Shown: in pieces, positions 18,812 to 26,582 of the stretch
Layout of the letters: the number at the start of each line of letters is the position of its first letter
Position numbering within the stretch: position 1 is the stretch's first letter
Origin: Sphingomonas sp. S2-65
GTDB lineage: Bacteria; Pseudomonadota; Alphaproteobacteria; Sphingomonadales; Sphingomonadaceae
NCBI RefSeq assembly: GCF_021513175.1
Contig: NZ_CP090953.1
Span: 124,001-188,000, forward strand
Direction of reading: 5' to 3'
Length of the DNA: 64,000 nt
Notes under the pieces: generated by a model
What the model saw: only the letters and a program-made list of their open reading frames with translations
Databases searched by the model: none
Told to the model about the DNA's origin: nothing
Position numbers and translations under genes: made by a program

Positions 18812-19087
18812 ATGAACAAGCAGGAGCTGATCGCTCAGGTCGCCGACATCTCCGGCCTGGGTAAGGGTGAGGCCAACAAGGCCGTCGAAGCAGTGTTCGA
18901 TTCGATTTCCGCCGCGCTGAAGAAGGGCGACGAAGTTCGTCTGGTCGGCTTCGGCACCTTCGCAGTGAGCAAGCGCAAGGCCTCGACCGGGCGCAACCCT
19001 CGCACCGGCGAGGAAATGACGATCAAGGCGTCGAATCAGCCCAAGTTCAAGGCCGGCAAGGGCCTGAAGGACTCGGTCAACATCTGA
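18812..19087 (+). CDS. hup: DNA-binding protein HU
   Basis: Small histone-like dimeric DNA-bending protein of 91 residues. It matches the HU fold throughout: MNKQELIAQVAD N-terminus, GDEVRLVGFGTFAV core, the RNPRTGEEMTI DNA-binding arm, and FKAGKGLKDSVN at the end. It lies downstream of lon with its own candidate promoter. Confidence 0.97.
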   Translation: MNKQELIAQVADISGLGKGEANKAVEAVFDSISAALKKGDEVRLVGFGTFAVSKRKASTGRNPRTGEEMTIKASNQPKFKAGKGLKDSVNI

Positions 19088-19180
19088 CAAAACAATGCGG
19101 GTCGGGGGCTGGACAGGGTAACCGCCAAGTTCTAAAGGCCCGCTTCCCGTTTCGCCCGATGGTTCCAGAACCTGGGCAAT

Positions 19181-19255
19181 GGGCGCGTAGCTCAGTGGTA
19201 GAGCACACCCTTCACACGGGTGGGGTCGCAAGTTCAATCCTTGCCGCGCCCACCA
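19181..19255 (+). tRNA. tRNA-Val (CAC anticodon)
   Basis: 75 nt. The acceptor GGGCGCG pairs with CGCGCCC, followed by A and an encoded CCA. The D arm has GCTCAGTGGTAGAGC, the anticodon stem CACCC/GGGTG frames CAC, and the T arm has AGTTCAATCC. Confidence 0.96.
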
Positions 19256-19265
19256 TATATAGAAC

Positions 19266-19297
19266 AGCCCGCCGGTCGCAGATCGGCGGGCTTTCTT
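19266..19297 (+). terminator. Terminator after tRNA-Val
   Basis: Stem AGCCCGCCG with CGGCGGGCT, a 9-base loop and a TTCTT tail begin 11 bases after the tRNA. The remaining bases up to the ccmC start at 19413 show no gene. Confidence 0.8.
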
Positions 19298-19412
19298 ATG
19301 GCCGTTCGCCTGCGATCGATGAGGTCGTCAAGGAAGAGCAAGAGACTGCGGTAATCGTGCCGCCACCGGCGCGGACGTGCTGCGACGAGGCCGTTCAGCG
19401 GGTTCGTAGGCG

Positions 19413-20171
19413 ATGGATTCCCCGCTGGAACCCGGCTATCGCGGGGCCGTGCCCGCACTCCACGCACTCGCTAACCCAGCGCGATTCTTGAAGATCGCCC
19501 GTCCGCTGACACCCGTGCTGTTCTGGCTTGGGGCGGCGCTGGCGCTGTTCGGTGCTTGGGCGGGGCTGACTCAGACACCGGCCGACTATCTGCAGAAGGA
19601 GACCGTGCGGATCCTCTACGTCCATGTGCCCGCCGCATGGCTCGGCATGGGAGGATGGACCGGATTGGCGCTGGCGAGCCTTGGTTATCTGATCTGGCGG
19701 CACCCGCTGGCGAGCATGGCAGCGCGCGCGATTGCTCCGGCGGGAGCGGTGTTCGCGGCGATCTGCCTCGTCACCGGATCGATCTGGGGGCGGCCGACCT
19801 GGGGCACCTGGTGGGAATGGGATGGGCGGCTCACCAGCATGCTACTGCTGTTCTTCATCTACATCGCTTACATCGCGCTCGCTCGCGCCGATGCCGAGCG
19901 AGGCGGAGACGGGCGCGTGCCTGCGCTCTTCGGCGTCGCTGGGTCGGTGCTGCTGCCGGTGATCCGCTATTCGGTGGTGTGGTGGAACACGCTGCATCAG
20001 GGGCAGAGCATCGGGCTGACCAGTTCCACCATCGACAGCTCGATGCTGTGGCCGCTGTTCTTCACGATGAGTGGCTTCACGCTGATTTTTGCCGGTGTCG
20101 TCCTGATGCGCATGCGGGCCGCGCTGGCGGTGCAAAAAGTCGAGGCGCGGCTGAAGCGAATGGCGGCATGA
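19413..20171 (+). CDS. ccmC: Heme exporter / heme-handling protein CcmC
   Basis: Inner-membrane protein of the system I cytochrome c maturation pathway. It binds heme and loads it onto CcmE in the periplasm. Six hydrophobic segments are visible, with the tryptophan-rich heme motif GTWWEWDGRLT and the flanking conserved His in YVHVPAAW and TLHQG. 252 residues is the normal size. It is the first gene of the ccmCDEFGHI run; ccmA and ccmB are not in this window. Its stop overlaps the ccmD start (ATGA). Confidence 0.97.
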   Translation: MDSPLEPGYRGAVPALHALANPARFLKIARPLTPVLFWLGAALALFGAWAGLTQTPADYLQKETVRILYVHVPAAWLGMGGWTGLALASLGYLIWRHPLASMAARAIAPAGAVFAAICLVTGSIWGRPTWGTWWEWDGRLTSMLLLFFIYIAYIALARADAERGGDGRVPALFGVAGSVLLPVIRYSVVWWNTLHQGQSIGLTSSTIDSSMLWPLFFTMSGFTLIFAGVVLMRMRAALAVQKVEARLKRMAA

Positions 20172-20302
20172 TGAATCATTGGGCGTTCGTGACCGCAGCC
20201 TATGCGGTGGTCGGGATCGGTACCGGTGGCCTGGCGCTGGTCAGCTGGCTGGCGATGCGCCGTGCCGAAGCGGCTGCCCAGGCGTTGAGACGAAGCGCAT
20301 GA
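20168..20302 (+). CDS. ccmD: Heme exporter protein CcmD
   Basis: 44-residue single-pass membrane protein that releases holo-CcmE from the CcmABC complex. One hydrophobic helix (AYAVVGIGTGGLALVSWLAM) is followed by a basic RR-containing tail. The first ATG at 20168 overlaps the ccmC stop; a second Met at 20171 is possible. It is annotated from position, length and topology, since CcmD sequences are poorly conserved. Confidence 0.85.
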   Translation: MMNHWAFVTAAYAVVGIGTGGLALVSWLAMRRAEAAAQALRRSA

Positions 20303-20733
20303 GGGCAAAGCATCAGCGGCTCGTGCTCGGGCTGCTTGCGCTGGCGGCTATCGCCGGCGCGGCATTGCTGGCGCTGTCGGCACTCAAGGATGAAGCCGCG
20401 TTCTTCTATGCGCCCGGAGATGTCGCCGCCAACCCGCCGCCGCTCGACCGCGGGGTGCGGCTGGGCGGCATGGTGGAGACCGGATCGCTCAAGCGCCGAG
20501 CAGACGGGGTGTCGGTGGCGTTCGTCGTGACCGACGGCAAGGCACGGGTTCCGGTGGCGTTCCGGGGGGTGACTCCCGACCTGTTCCGCGAAGGATCGGG
20601 CGTGGTGGCGGAAGGGCGCTTCAATCGCGACGGCAGCTTCACCGCCGACAATCTCCTGGCGAAGCATGACGAGCGTTACATGCCCCCGCAGATCGCGGGC
20701 AAGATGCACAAGTCGGACAGTATCGAGCAATGA
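20299..20733 (+). CDS. ccmE: Cytochrome c maturation protein CcmE (heme chaperone)
   Basis: Periplasmic, membrane-tethered heme chaperone of 144 residues. An N-terminal anchor helix (about 8-27) is followed by an OB-fold beta barrel. The heme-attaching His123 and Tyr127 appear in AKHDERYMPP, the HxxxY motif of the classical type. The ATG overlaps the ccmD stop by 4 bases. Confidence 0.97.
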   Translation: MRAKHQRLVLGLLALAAIAGAALLALSALKDEAAFFYAPGDVAANPPPLDRGVRLGGMVETGSLKRRADGVSVAFVVTDGKARVPVAFRGVTPDLFREGSGVVAEGRFNRDGSFTADNLLAKHDERYMPPQIAGKMHKSDSIEQ

Positions 20734-22682
20734 TCGCCGAACTGGGATTGGCTGCGCTGTGGCTGGCGGCCGCGTTCGCGGTGGTGCAGCTGCTGCTCGC
20801 CTGGGGCGGCGCGAGGGCGTCGGGCATCGAAGGCGAGCATCGCGAAGCGGCGGAGGCCGAGATGATGCGCGCGCTCCGCCGCGTCGCGCTGGTCCAAGGA
20901 TTGCTGGCGCTGCTGTCGTTCATGCTGCTGATCGCGCTGTTCGTGCGATCGGACATGAGCGTGCTGCTGGTGGCGGAGAACAGCCATTCGCTGAAGCCGC
21001 TGATGTACAAGGTGGCAGGTGCGTGGGGTAACCATGAAGGCTCAATGCTGTTGTGGGTGACCGTGCTGGCGGTCGCCGGCGCGGGCGTTGCGATGTTCGA
21101 GCGGCGGCTGGCGGCGGGGACCTTGGCGGCAACGCTGGGCGCGCAGGCGGCCATCGGACTGGGCTTCTATGCCTTTCTAGGCTTTGCTTCCAACCCGTTC
21201 GTGCGGCTGAACCCGGCGGCGGCAGACGGGCAGGGGTTGAACCCGCTGTTGCAGGATCCGGGCTTGGCCTTCCACCCGCCCACGCTGTACCTGGGCTATG
21301 TCGGGCTGTCCGTCGCGTTCAGCTTCGCAGTCGGCGCGCTGGTGATGCGCGACGTGGGCCCCGCGTTCGCGCGGGCGATGCGGCCCTGGGTGCTTGGTGC
21401 CTGGATATTCCTGACGATCGGGATCACCGCCGGCAGCTATTGGGCTTATTACGAGCTCGGCTGGGGCGGCTGGTGGTTCTGGGATCCGGTCGAGAACGCG
21501 TCGCTGATGCCATGGCTTGCCGCGACTGCGTTGCTCCATTCGGTGACGGTGCTGGCGACCCGCGACGGGCTGCGCGCCTGGACGCTGATGCTGGCGGTGG
21601 TCGCGTTTTCGATGTCGATGATCGGCACCTTTCTGGTGCGGTCGGGCATCCTGGTGAGCGTCCACGCCTTCGCGGTGGATCCCACTCGCGGCACCTTCAT
21701 TCTGGCGCTGCTCGGTTTGTATATTGGCGGTGCGCTGGCGCTGTTCGGCGCGCGTGTCGGCACCGTGACGCAGGGCTCCACTTTCCAGCTGGTCAGCCGG
21801 GAAGGAGCGCTGGTGCTCAACAACCTGTTGCTCTCCGTTATCCTGGGCGTCGTGTTCATCGGGACGCTCTATCCGCTCGTGGCGCAGGCCGCGGGCGTGC
21901 AGCTGTCGATCGGCGCGCCCTTTTTCAACAAGGCGATCGCGCCAGTGGCGCTCGCGCTCGTCGCCGCTACCGCTATCGGCCCGCTGCTCCGCTGGCGGCG
22001 CGACAATCTAAACGCGCTGCTAGGCAAGCTGCTCTGGCCCGTTGCGGCGGCGGGCGTGGCGTTTGCATTCGCGTTCGTGCTGACGGGAGCCTCCCACCTG
22101 CTTTCGGTCCTGGGTATCGCATTCGCGGCGGGGCTTGCGGTTGCGAGCGTGCTGCCACTGGCGCGTCGTAGCCTGCGCCGGACGCCGCTCCACATCTGGG
22201 GCATGGTCGTGGCGCATCTAGGGATTGCGGTTAGCCTGGGCGGCATGGTGGCCGACAGCGCCTTCACACTCGAGCGGCTGGCGGCAGTGCAGGTTGGCGA
22301 CAATGTCAGGGTAGGGCCCTTTCAGGTGGCGCTGGCGGAGGTGCGACCGACGATTGGCCCGAACTGGTCGGCAGTCGAGGCGCGGCTGACTGTCCGTCGC
22401 GGGGAGGGGAAACCTTTCGACCTGTTCCCGCAGCAGCGCTTCTTCAACACGCCGCCGACCAATACGAGCGAAGCCGCGATCGAGACGATGCTGGACGGCC
22501 AGCTTTATACGGTGCTGGGGCAGGGCGACGACCAGGGCCGCTGGCAGCTGAGGCTGTGGTGGAAGCCTTTCGTGACGTTGATCTGGCTCGGCGGCGGGTT
22601 GATCGCACTGGGCGGCCTGCTGGCGCTGGTCGGACGCGTGCGCCGGGAGCGGCGCCAGGCAGACGCGGAGATATATCTGTGA
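20730..22682 (+). CDS. ccmF: Heme lyase CcmF
   Basis: Large inner-membrane heme lyase that, with CcmH and CcmI, attaches heme to apocytochrome c. 650 residues with about 14-15 hydrophobic segments. The WWD heme motif reads GWGGWWFWDPVENAS, and conserved His residues lie nearby (ALLHSVTVL, SHLLSVLG). The ATG overlaps the ccmE stop; the 3' end overlaps the GTG start of ccmG. Confidence 0.98.
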   Translation: MIAELGLAALWLAAAFAVVQLLLAWGGARASGIEGEHREAAEAEMMRALRRVALVQGLLALLSFMLLIALFVRSDMSVLLVAENSHSLKPLMYKVAGAWGNHEGSMLLWVTVLAVAGAGVAMFERRLAAGTLAATLGAQAAIGLGFYAFLGFASNPFVRLNPAAADGQGLNPLLQDPGLAFHPPTLYLGYVGLSVAFSFAVGALVMRDVGPAFARAMRPWVLGAWIFLTIGITAGSYWAYYELGWGGWWFWDPVENASLMPWLAATALLHSVTVLATRDGLRAWTLMLAVVAFSMSMIGTFLVRSGILVSVHAFAVDPTRGTFILALLGLYIGGALALFGARVGTVTQGSTFQLVSREGALVLNNLLLSVILGVVFIGTLYPLVAQAAGVQLSIGAPFFNKAIAPVALALVAATAIGPLLRWRRDNLNALLGKLLWPVAAAGVAFAFAFVLTGASHLLSVLGIAFAAGLAVASVLPLARRSLRRTPLHIWGMVVAHLGIAVSLGGMVADSAFTLERLAAVQVGDNVRVGPFQVALAEVRPTIGPNWSAVEARLTVRRGEGKPFDLFPQQRFFNTPPTNTSEAAIETMLDGQLYTVLGQGDDQGRWQLRLWWKPFVTLIWLGGGLIALGGLLALVGRVRRERRQADAEIYL

Positions 22683-23206
22683 GGCGCGTGCTGATCTGGC
22701 TGCCGCTGGTGCTGTTCGGGTTGGTGTTCGCGCTGGTGGCGAGCGGCCTCCTCCGTCCGGGCGACCGACGGGTGCATTCGGCGATGGTCGGCAAGCCGAT
22801 GCCGCAGCTGAACCTGCCGCCGCTGCTTGCAGACAGGCCGGGGATTGCGACGGCAGATTTCGGCAAGGGCAAGCCGCGGCTGCTCAACATCTTCGCGAGC
22901 TGGTGCATTCCCTGCATCGCCGAAGCGCCGCAGTTGATGAAGTTGCGCCAGGCCGGGGCCGAAATCGACGCCATCGCGATCCGCGACACGGGCGATGCGG
23001 TGCGCGGGTTCCTGCGCCAGAACGGCGATCCCTATGCTCGTATCGGCGATGACAAGACGAGTTCGGCCCAACTGGCCTTGGGGTCTTCGGGCGTGCCCGA
23101 GACCTTCGTGATCGATGCCGCGGGCAAGATCGCGTATCAGCATATCGGCGACATCCGAGACGAGAACGTGCCGGAACTACTTGCCGCGCTGGAGAAGGCG
23201 AAGTGA
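22679..23206 (+). CDS. ccmG: Thiol:disulfide interchange protein CcmG/DsbE
   Basis: Membrane-anchored periplasmic thioredoxin-like reductant that keeps apocytochrome c or CcmH thiols reduced. The GTG at 22679 overlaps the ccmF stop (GTGA), giving 175 residues. An N-terminal anchor helix (about 4-22) is followed by a thioredoxin fold with active site WCIPC and a cis-Pro region SGVPETFVID. The open frame continues upstream inside ccmF but without family similarity. Confidence 0.95.
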   Translation: MRRVLIWLPLVLFGLVFALVASGLLRPGDRRVHSAMVGKPMPQLNLPPLLADRPGIATADFGKGKPRLLNIFASWCIPCIAEAPQLMKLRQAGAEIDAIAIRDTGDAVRGFLRQNGDPYARIGDDKTSSAQLALGSSGVPETFVIDAAGKIAYQHIGDIRDENVPELLAALEKAK

Positions 23207-23610
23207 CGCGGTTGCTCCTGCCTGTGCTGCTGCTCCTGGCGGTGCCGGCGCATGCCGATTCGAAGCTGCCGCCGGCGTCGCTCGCCTACACCCAGTTGCC
23301 CGATCCGGCGCAGGAAGCGCGGGCGAAGGCACTGATGGAGACGCTGCGGTGTGTGGTCTGCCAAGGCCAGTCGATTGCCGATAGCGACGCTGAAATGGCG
23401 GGCGACATGCGGGCGCTGGTGCGGCAGCGTATCCAGGCGGGGGAGCCGCCCGCGCAGATCCGCGGCTGGCTGGTGCAGCGCTATGGCGATTATGTGAGCT
23501 ATGATCCGCCGCTCAGCTGGTCGACCGTCCCCTTGTGGCTTGCGCCACTCGTGCTCGCCGGCTTGGGGCTGCTGCTCGCCCGGCGTGCTTTCGTGAAGCC
23601 GAGGAGCTGA
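23203..23610 (+). CDS. ccmH: Cytochrome c maturation protein CcmH
   Basis: Periplasmic thiol-redox component of the heme lyase complex. 135 residues: a signal peptide or anchor (LLLPVLLLLAVPAHA), the redox motif RCVVCQ, and a C-terminal transmembrane helix. The GTG start at 23203 overlaps the ccmG stop. It is the short CcmH form; the TPR domain found in E. coli CcmH is supplied by the next gene. Confidence 0.96.
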   Translation: MTRLLLPVLLLLAVPAHADSKLPPASLAYTQLPDPAQEARAKALMETLRCVVCQGQSIADSDAEMAGDMRALVRQRIQAGEPPAQIRGWLVQRYGDYVSYDPPLSWSTVPLWLAPLVLAGLGLLLARRAFVKPRS

Positions 23611-24272
23611 TGGGCTGGCTGATGTTCCTGGGGGTAGTGGCGGTTGCGGGGTTGCTGCTCTGGCTGGTGGGCTTTCCGCGCCGGCTGTGGGCCATACCTG
23701 CCACTGCGTTCATGCTCGGCGGGGCAGGATATGCGTGGCAGGGAATGCCGGGACTTGCCGGTCATCCGGTCGCGGTGGTTGAACAGCAAGGCTCGGTCGA
23801 TCCGGAGATCGTGGCGTTGCGGGAGGTTTTCTTCGGCCGCTTCAACTTCGACTTCGCTTATTTCACGGCGGCGGATGCGATGGTCCGTTCCGGCTCTCCA
23901 CGCGCGGCGGCGAGCGTGATGATCGGCGCGACCCGCAAGGCACCGCAAGACGCCGGGCTTTGGACGTGGGCGGGGGTGGTGCTGGCGGAGCATGACGGAA
24001 ACCAGATCTCGCCCGCGTCACGTTTCGCGTTCGAGCGCGCCATGGCGCTTGCACCCAAGCACCCAGGGCCGCCGTTCTTCTATGGGCTCGCGCAGATCCG
24101 CGAGGGAAAGCTCGCCGAGGCTCGTCCTTATTGGGCGAAAGCAGTGGAGCTGACTCCGGCGGATGCAAGCTATCGCGGGCAGCTGGTGGCGCGGCTGTTT
24201 CTGCTGGACCGTTTCCTGGAGGGGCAGGTCAAACCAACCTCTTCGAAGCCCGCTGCGCCGCCGCAGCGCTGA
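23610..24272 (+). CDS. ccmI: CcmI-type TPR protein (apocytochrome chaperone)
   Basis: A 220-residue protein that would hold apocytochrome c for heme ligation. Two hydrophobic helices near the N-terminus (about 3-20 and 25-40) precede a periplasmic domain with at least two tetratricopeptide-like repeats (AGLWTWAGVVLAEHDG, FFYGLAQIREGKLAEA). The start ATG overlaps the ccmH stop by one base. It is smaller and more diverged than Rhodobacter CcmI, so the symbol is by position plus TPR content. Confidence 0.8.
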   Translation: MGWLMFLGVVAVAGLLLWLVGFPRRLWAIPATAFMLGGAGYAWQGMPGLAGHPVAVVEQQGSVDPEIVALREVFFGRFNFDFAYFTAADAMVRSGSPRAAASVMIGATRKAPQDAGLWTWAGVVLAEHDGNQISPASRFAFERAMALAPKHPGPPFFYGLAQIREGKLAEARPYWAKAVELTPADASYRGQLVARLFLLDRFLEGQVKPTSSKPAAPPQR

Positions 24273-24300
24273 TCGGCGCTGCAGCGGCGATCGGTCGGGC

Positions 24301-24519
24301 TTACTGGCCGCGGCCGGTCTTTTCCTGGAGTTCGTCGATCTTCTTCGATGCGTCGGCCTTGGTAAGGTCGTCCTCGAATTCCTCATGCGCTTCTTCGCTG
24401 AGGGTCTTGAGGTAGCTTGCCTGGGCGCCGGTCATGGCTTCGTCGCCGGTGACCCAGTCGTCGGGGTCCTTGACGGCGTTGGAGGTGGGCTCGGTCTTCG
24501 GGTTGGGGTGATCGGCCAT
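24301..24519 (-). CDS. DUF3072 domain-containing small protein
   Basis: A 72-residue soluble protein dominated by the DUF3072 pattern VKDPDDWVTGDEAMTGAQ, followed by SYLKTLSEEAHEEF and SKKIDELQ. Function is unknown; the domain occurs widely in soil and plant-associated bacteria. It has a good upstream AGAGGAA. It is convergent with ccmI (28 bases between) and monocistronic. Confidence 0.8.
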   Translation of the reverse strand: MADHPNPKTEPTSNAVKDPDDWVTGDEAMTGAQASYLKTLSEEAHEEFEDDLTKADASKKIDELQEKTGRGQ

Positions 24520-24609
24520 TGTCGTTCCTCTTGGCTGCTTCCCTTAAAGAACGAGTGACGTTCCGTTTCTGTTCCTGCCGTCAATGCGATCCTCTTGTTG
24601 ACGCCGAAG

Positions 24610-24641
24610 AAAAAGGCCGGAGCGGGGTGCTCCGGCCTTTT
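24610..24641. terminator. Bidirectional terminator downstream of ald
   Basis: A near-perfect inverted repeat, AAAAGGCCGGAGC with GCTCCGGCCTTTT and a 6-base loop. On the minus strand it lies about 55 bases past the ald stop and ends in a T run. On the plus strand it would also stop incoming transcription. Confidence 0.85.
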
Positions 24642-24694
24642 CCACGTTTCAGATCAAACAGTTGCCTGGATTGACGGCGTAAACCGGGTCCGGC

Positions 24695-25798
24695 TCAGCT
24701 CCAGGCGTCGAAGGGCAGGTCCAGGGCCTCGGCGACAGCCTGGTGGCGGACCTTGCCGCCCGAGACATTGAGGCCGTTTGCGAGGTGAGGATCGGCCTGC
24801 ATCGCGGCTTCTGCGCCCAAATTGGCGATCTTGAGCACGAAGGGCAGAGTCGCGTTGTTGAGCGCGAACGCCGAGGTGCGCGCGACTGCTCCGGGCATGT
24901 TTGCGACGCAATAATGGATGACATTGTCGACTTCGTACACCGGATCGTCGTGTGTAGTGGCGTGGCTGGTCTCAAAACAGCCGCCCTGGTCGATGGCGAT
25001 GTCGACCATCACCGAGCCGCGCATCATCGTTCCCAGCATGTCGCGGGTGACGAGCTTCGGCGCGGCGGCGCCGGGGACCAGCACCGCGCCGATCACCAGC
25101 TGCGAGCGGCTGACCGCCTCGGCGATCGCCGCCTTGCTGGCATAGGCCGTCTTGATCTGGCTGCCGAAATGCATGTCGAGCTCGGCCAGGCGTTCGTTGT
25201 TGATGTCGTAGATGGTGACGTCGGCGCGCTGGCCGACCGCCATCTGCGCGGCGTTGATGCCGGCGACGCCGCCGCCGAGAATCGCGACCTTGCACGGCGC
25301 CACGCCAGGCACGCCGCCGAGCAGTTCGCCACGACCGCCCTGTTCCTTTTCGAGATAATGCGCGCCGACCTGGATCGACATGCGGCCGGCGACTTCGGAC
25401 ATCGGCTTGAGCAGCGGCAGCGCGCCCGAGTTCGAGGTCACGGTCTCATAGGCGATGCAGGTCGCGCCGGACTGCATCAGTCCCTCGGTCTGGGGCTTGT
25501 CGGCGGCGAGGTGGAGGTAGGTGAAGAGCGTGTGGCGCGGCTCGAGCAGGGCGATTTCCTGCGGCTGCGGCTCTTTGACCTTCACGATCATGTCCGAGCC
25601 GGCAAATACTGCGGCGGCGTCCGGAGCGATCGTCGCGCCGACCTTGGTATAAGCCTCGTCGGCGAAGTCGATGCCGGTGCCGGCCCTGGTCTCCACGAGC
25701 ACCTGGTGCCCGGCGGCGACCAGTTCGGCTACTGAGGCCGGAGTCAGGCCGACTCGGTATTCGTGGTTCTTGATTTCCTTTGGCACACCGATGCGCAT
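24695..25798 (-). CDS. ald: Alanine dehydrogenase
   Basis: NAD-dependent enzyme interconverting L-alanine with pyruvate and ammonia. The ATG at 25798 (MRIGVPKEIKNHEYRVGLTP) follows GGAG and gives 367 residues, near the family norm; an upstream in-frame Met lacks a ribosome site. Conserved features: pyruvate-binding Arg in EYRVG, Lys in VKEPQP, catalytic His in FTYLHLAAD, and the NAD Rossmann loop VAILGGGVAGINAAQMAVG. It is divergent from an Lrp-type regulator, the usual arrangement for alanine-responsive control. Confidence 0.97.
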   Translation of the reverse strand: MRIGVPKEIKNHEYRVGLTPASVAELVAAGHQVLVETRAGTGIDFADEAYTKVGATIAPDAAAVFAGSDMIVKVKEPQPQEIALLEPRHTLFTYLHLAADKPQTEGLMQSGATCIAYETVTSNSGALPLLKPMSEVAGRMSIQVGAHYLEKEQGGRGELLGGVPGVAPCKVAILGGGVAGINAAQMAVGQRADVTIYDINNERLAELDMHFGSQIKTAYASKAAIAEAVSRSQLVIGAVLVPGAAAPKLVTRDMLGTMMRGSVMVDIAIDQGGCFETSHATTHDDPVYEVDNVIHYCVANMPGAVARTSAFALNNATLPFVLKIANLGAEAAMQADPHLANGLNVSGGKVRHQAVAEALDLPFDAWS

Positions 25799-25810
25799 CG
25801 CGAACTCTCC

Positions 25811-25832
25811 TGCAAATTTCGTTGCCGGCAAA
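25811..25832. promoter_or_regulatory. Candidate Lrp-type operator between ald and its regulator
   Basis: A run of alternating half-sites, GCAA-n6-TTGC, merges into the perfect 10-bp palindrome TTGCCGGCAA (25822-25831). It lies just upstream of the ald start and between the divergent genes. It is not a match to the E. coli Lrp consensus, so the assignment rests on position and symmetry. Confidence 0.4.
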
Positions 25833-25937
25833 ATACGTCAAAGCGGGGCGGCGAATCTCTGCAATCTTGGCGCTGCCGCTGACAGATCATACATGATTTC
25901 CAAGTTAGAAGATGCTGTGACGACGGAATCATGCACA

Positions 25938-26408
25938 ATGGACAGGATCGACGGTGCGATATTGAAGCTGCTGGCGTCGGACGCACGCGCGCCGGTCAGT
26001 CAGATCGCCAATGCGGTCGGACTGTCGCAATCGGCCTGCACCCGGCGGATCCAGGCGCTGGAAACGTCGGGCCACGTCATCGGCTATGGTGCGCGACTGG
26101 GGCATCGCCGGCTTGGCTTTCGCATCACCGCGCTGGTCGACATCACGCTGGGCACTCAAATCGAGGAGGATCTGGCCAAGTTCGAGCGCGCAGTCGCCGA
26201 GATCGATGGCGTGGTGGAATGCGCACTGGTTTCGGGCCGGCAGGATTACCGGCTCAAGATCCTGGCGCGGGACCTGGACGATTATGAGCGGCTGCACCGC
26301 GAACATCTCGGCCGCTTGCCGGGCGTGGTGACGATCAACTCCAGTTTCGTGCTGCGCGCGGTGCCGACTCGCGGCGAGGCGGAGGCGCTGTTCGCGCATG
26401 CGCCCTGA
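25938..26408 (+). CDS. Lrp/AsnC-family transcriptional regulator
   Basis: A 156-residue regulator, probably of the divergent ald gene. The N-terminal winged helix (MDRIDGAILKLLASDARAPV, then IANAVGLSQSACTRRIQALE) is followed by a C-terminal RAM effector domain with the conserved VVECALVSGRQDYRLKI and LPGVVTINSSFVLR. I prefer the ATG at 25938 because family members start right at the helix-turn-helix domain. The ATG at 25893 would add 15 residues, and neither has a strong ribosome site. Confidence 0.9.
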   Translation: MDRIDGAILKLLASDARAPVSQIANAVGLSQSACTRRIQALETSGHVIGYGARLGHRRLGFRITALVDITLGTQIEEDLAKFERAVAEIDGVVECALVSGRQDYRLKILARDLDDYERLHREHLGRLPGVVTINSSFVLRAVPTRGEAEALFAHAP

Positions 26409-26582
26409 GTGCGGAACTGCGTTCCCCGCCGCGCGTCTTGCTCCGGGTCAGGGCCGTTTCGGTTGCGGAGCGGTGCCGTTGCGAGGCCATACCGCAAATG
26501 CTAACTGCGCGCCGATCCGAAGCCAGTCGAGAAATCAAGGTCGCATGACCAGGACTAATTTTTCCGCAGCGCGACAGCCGCA

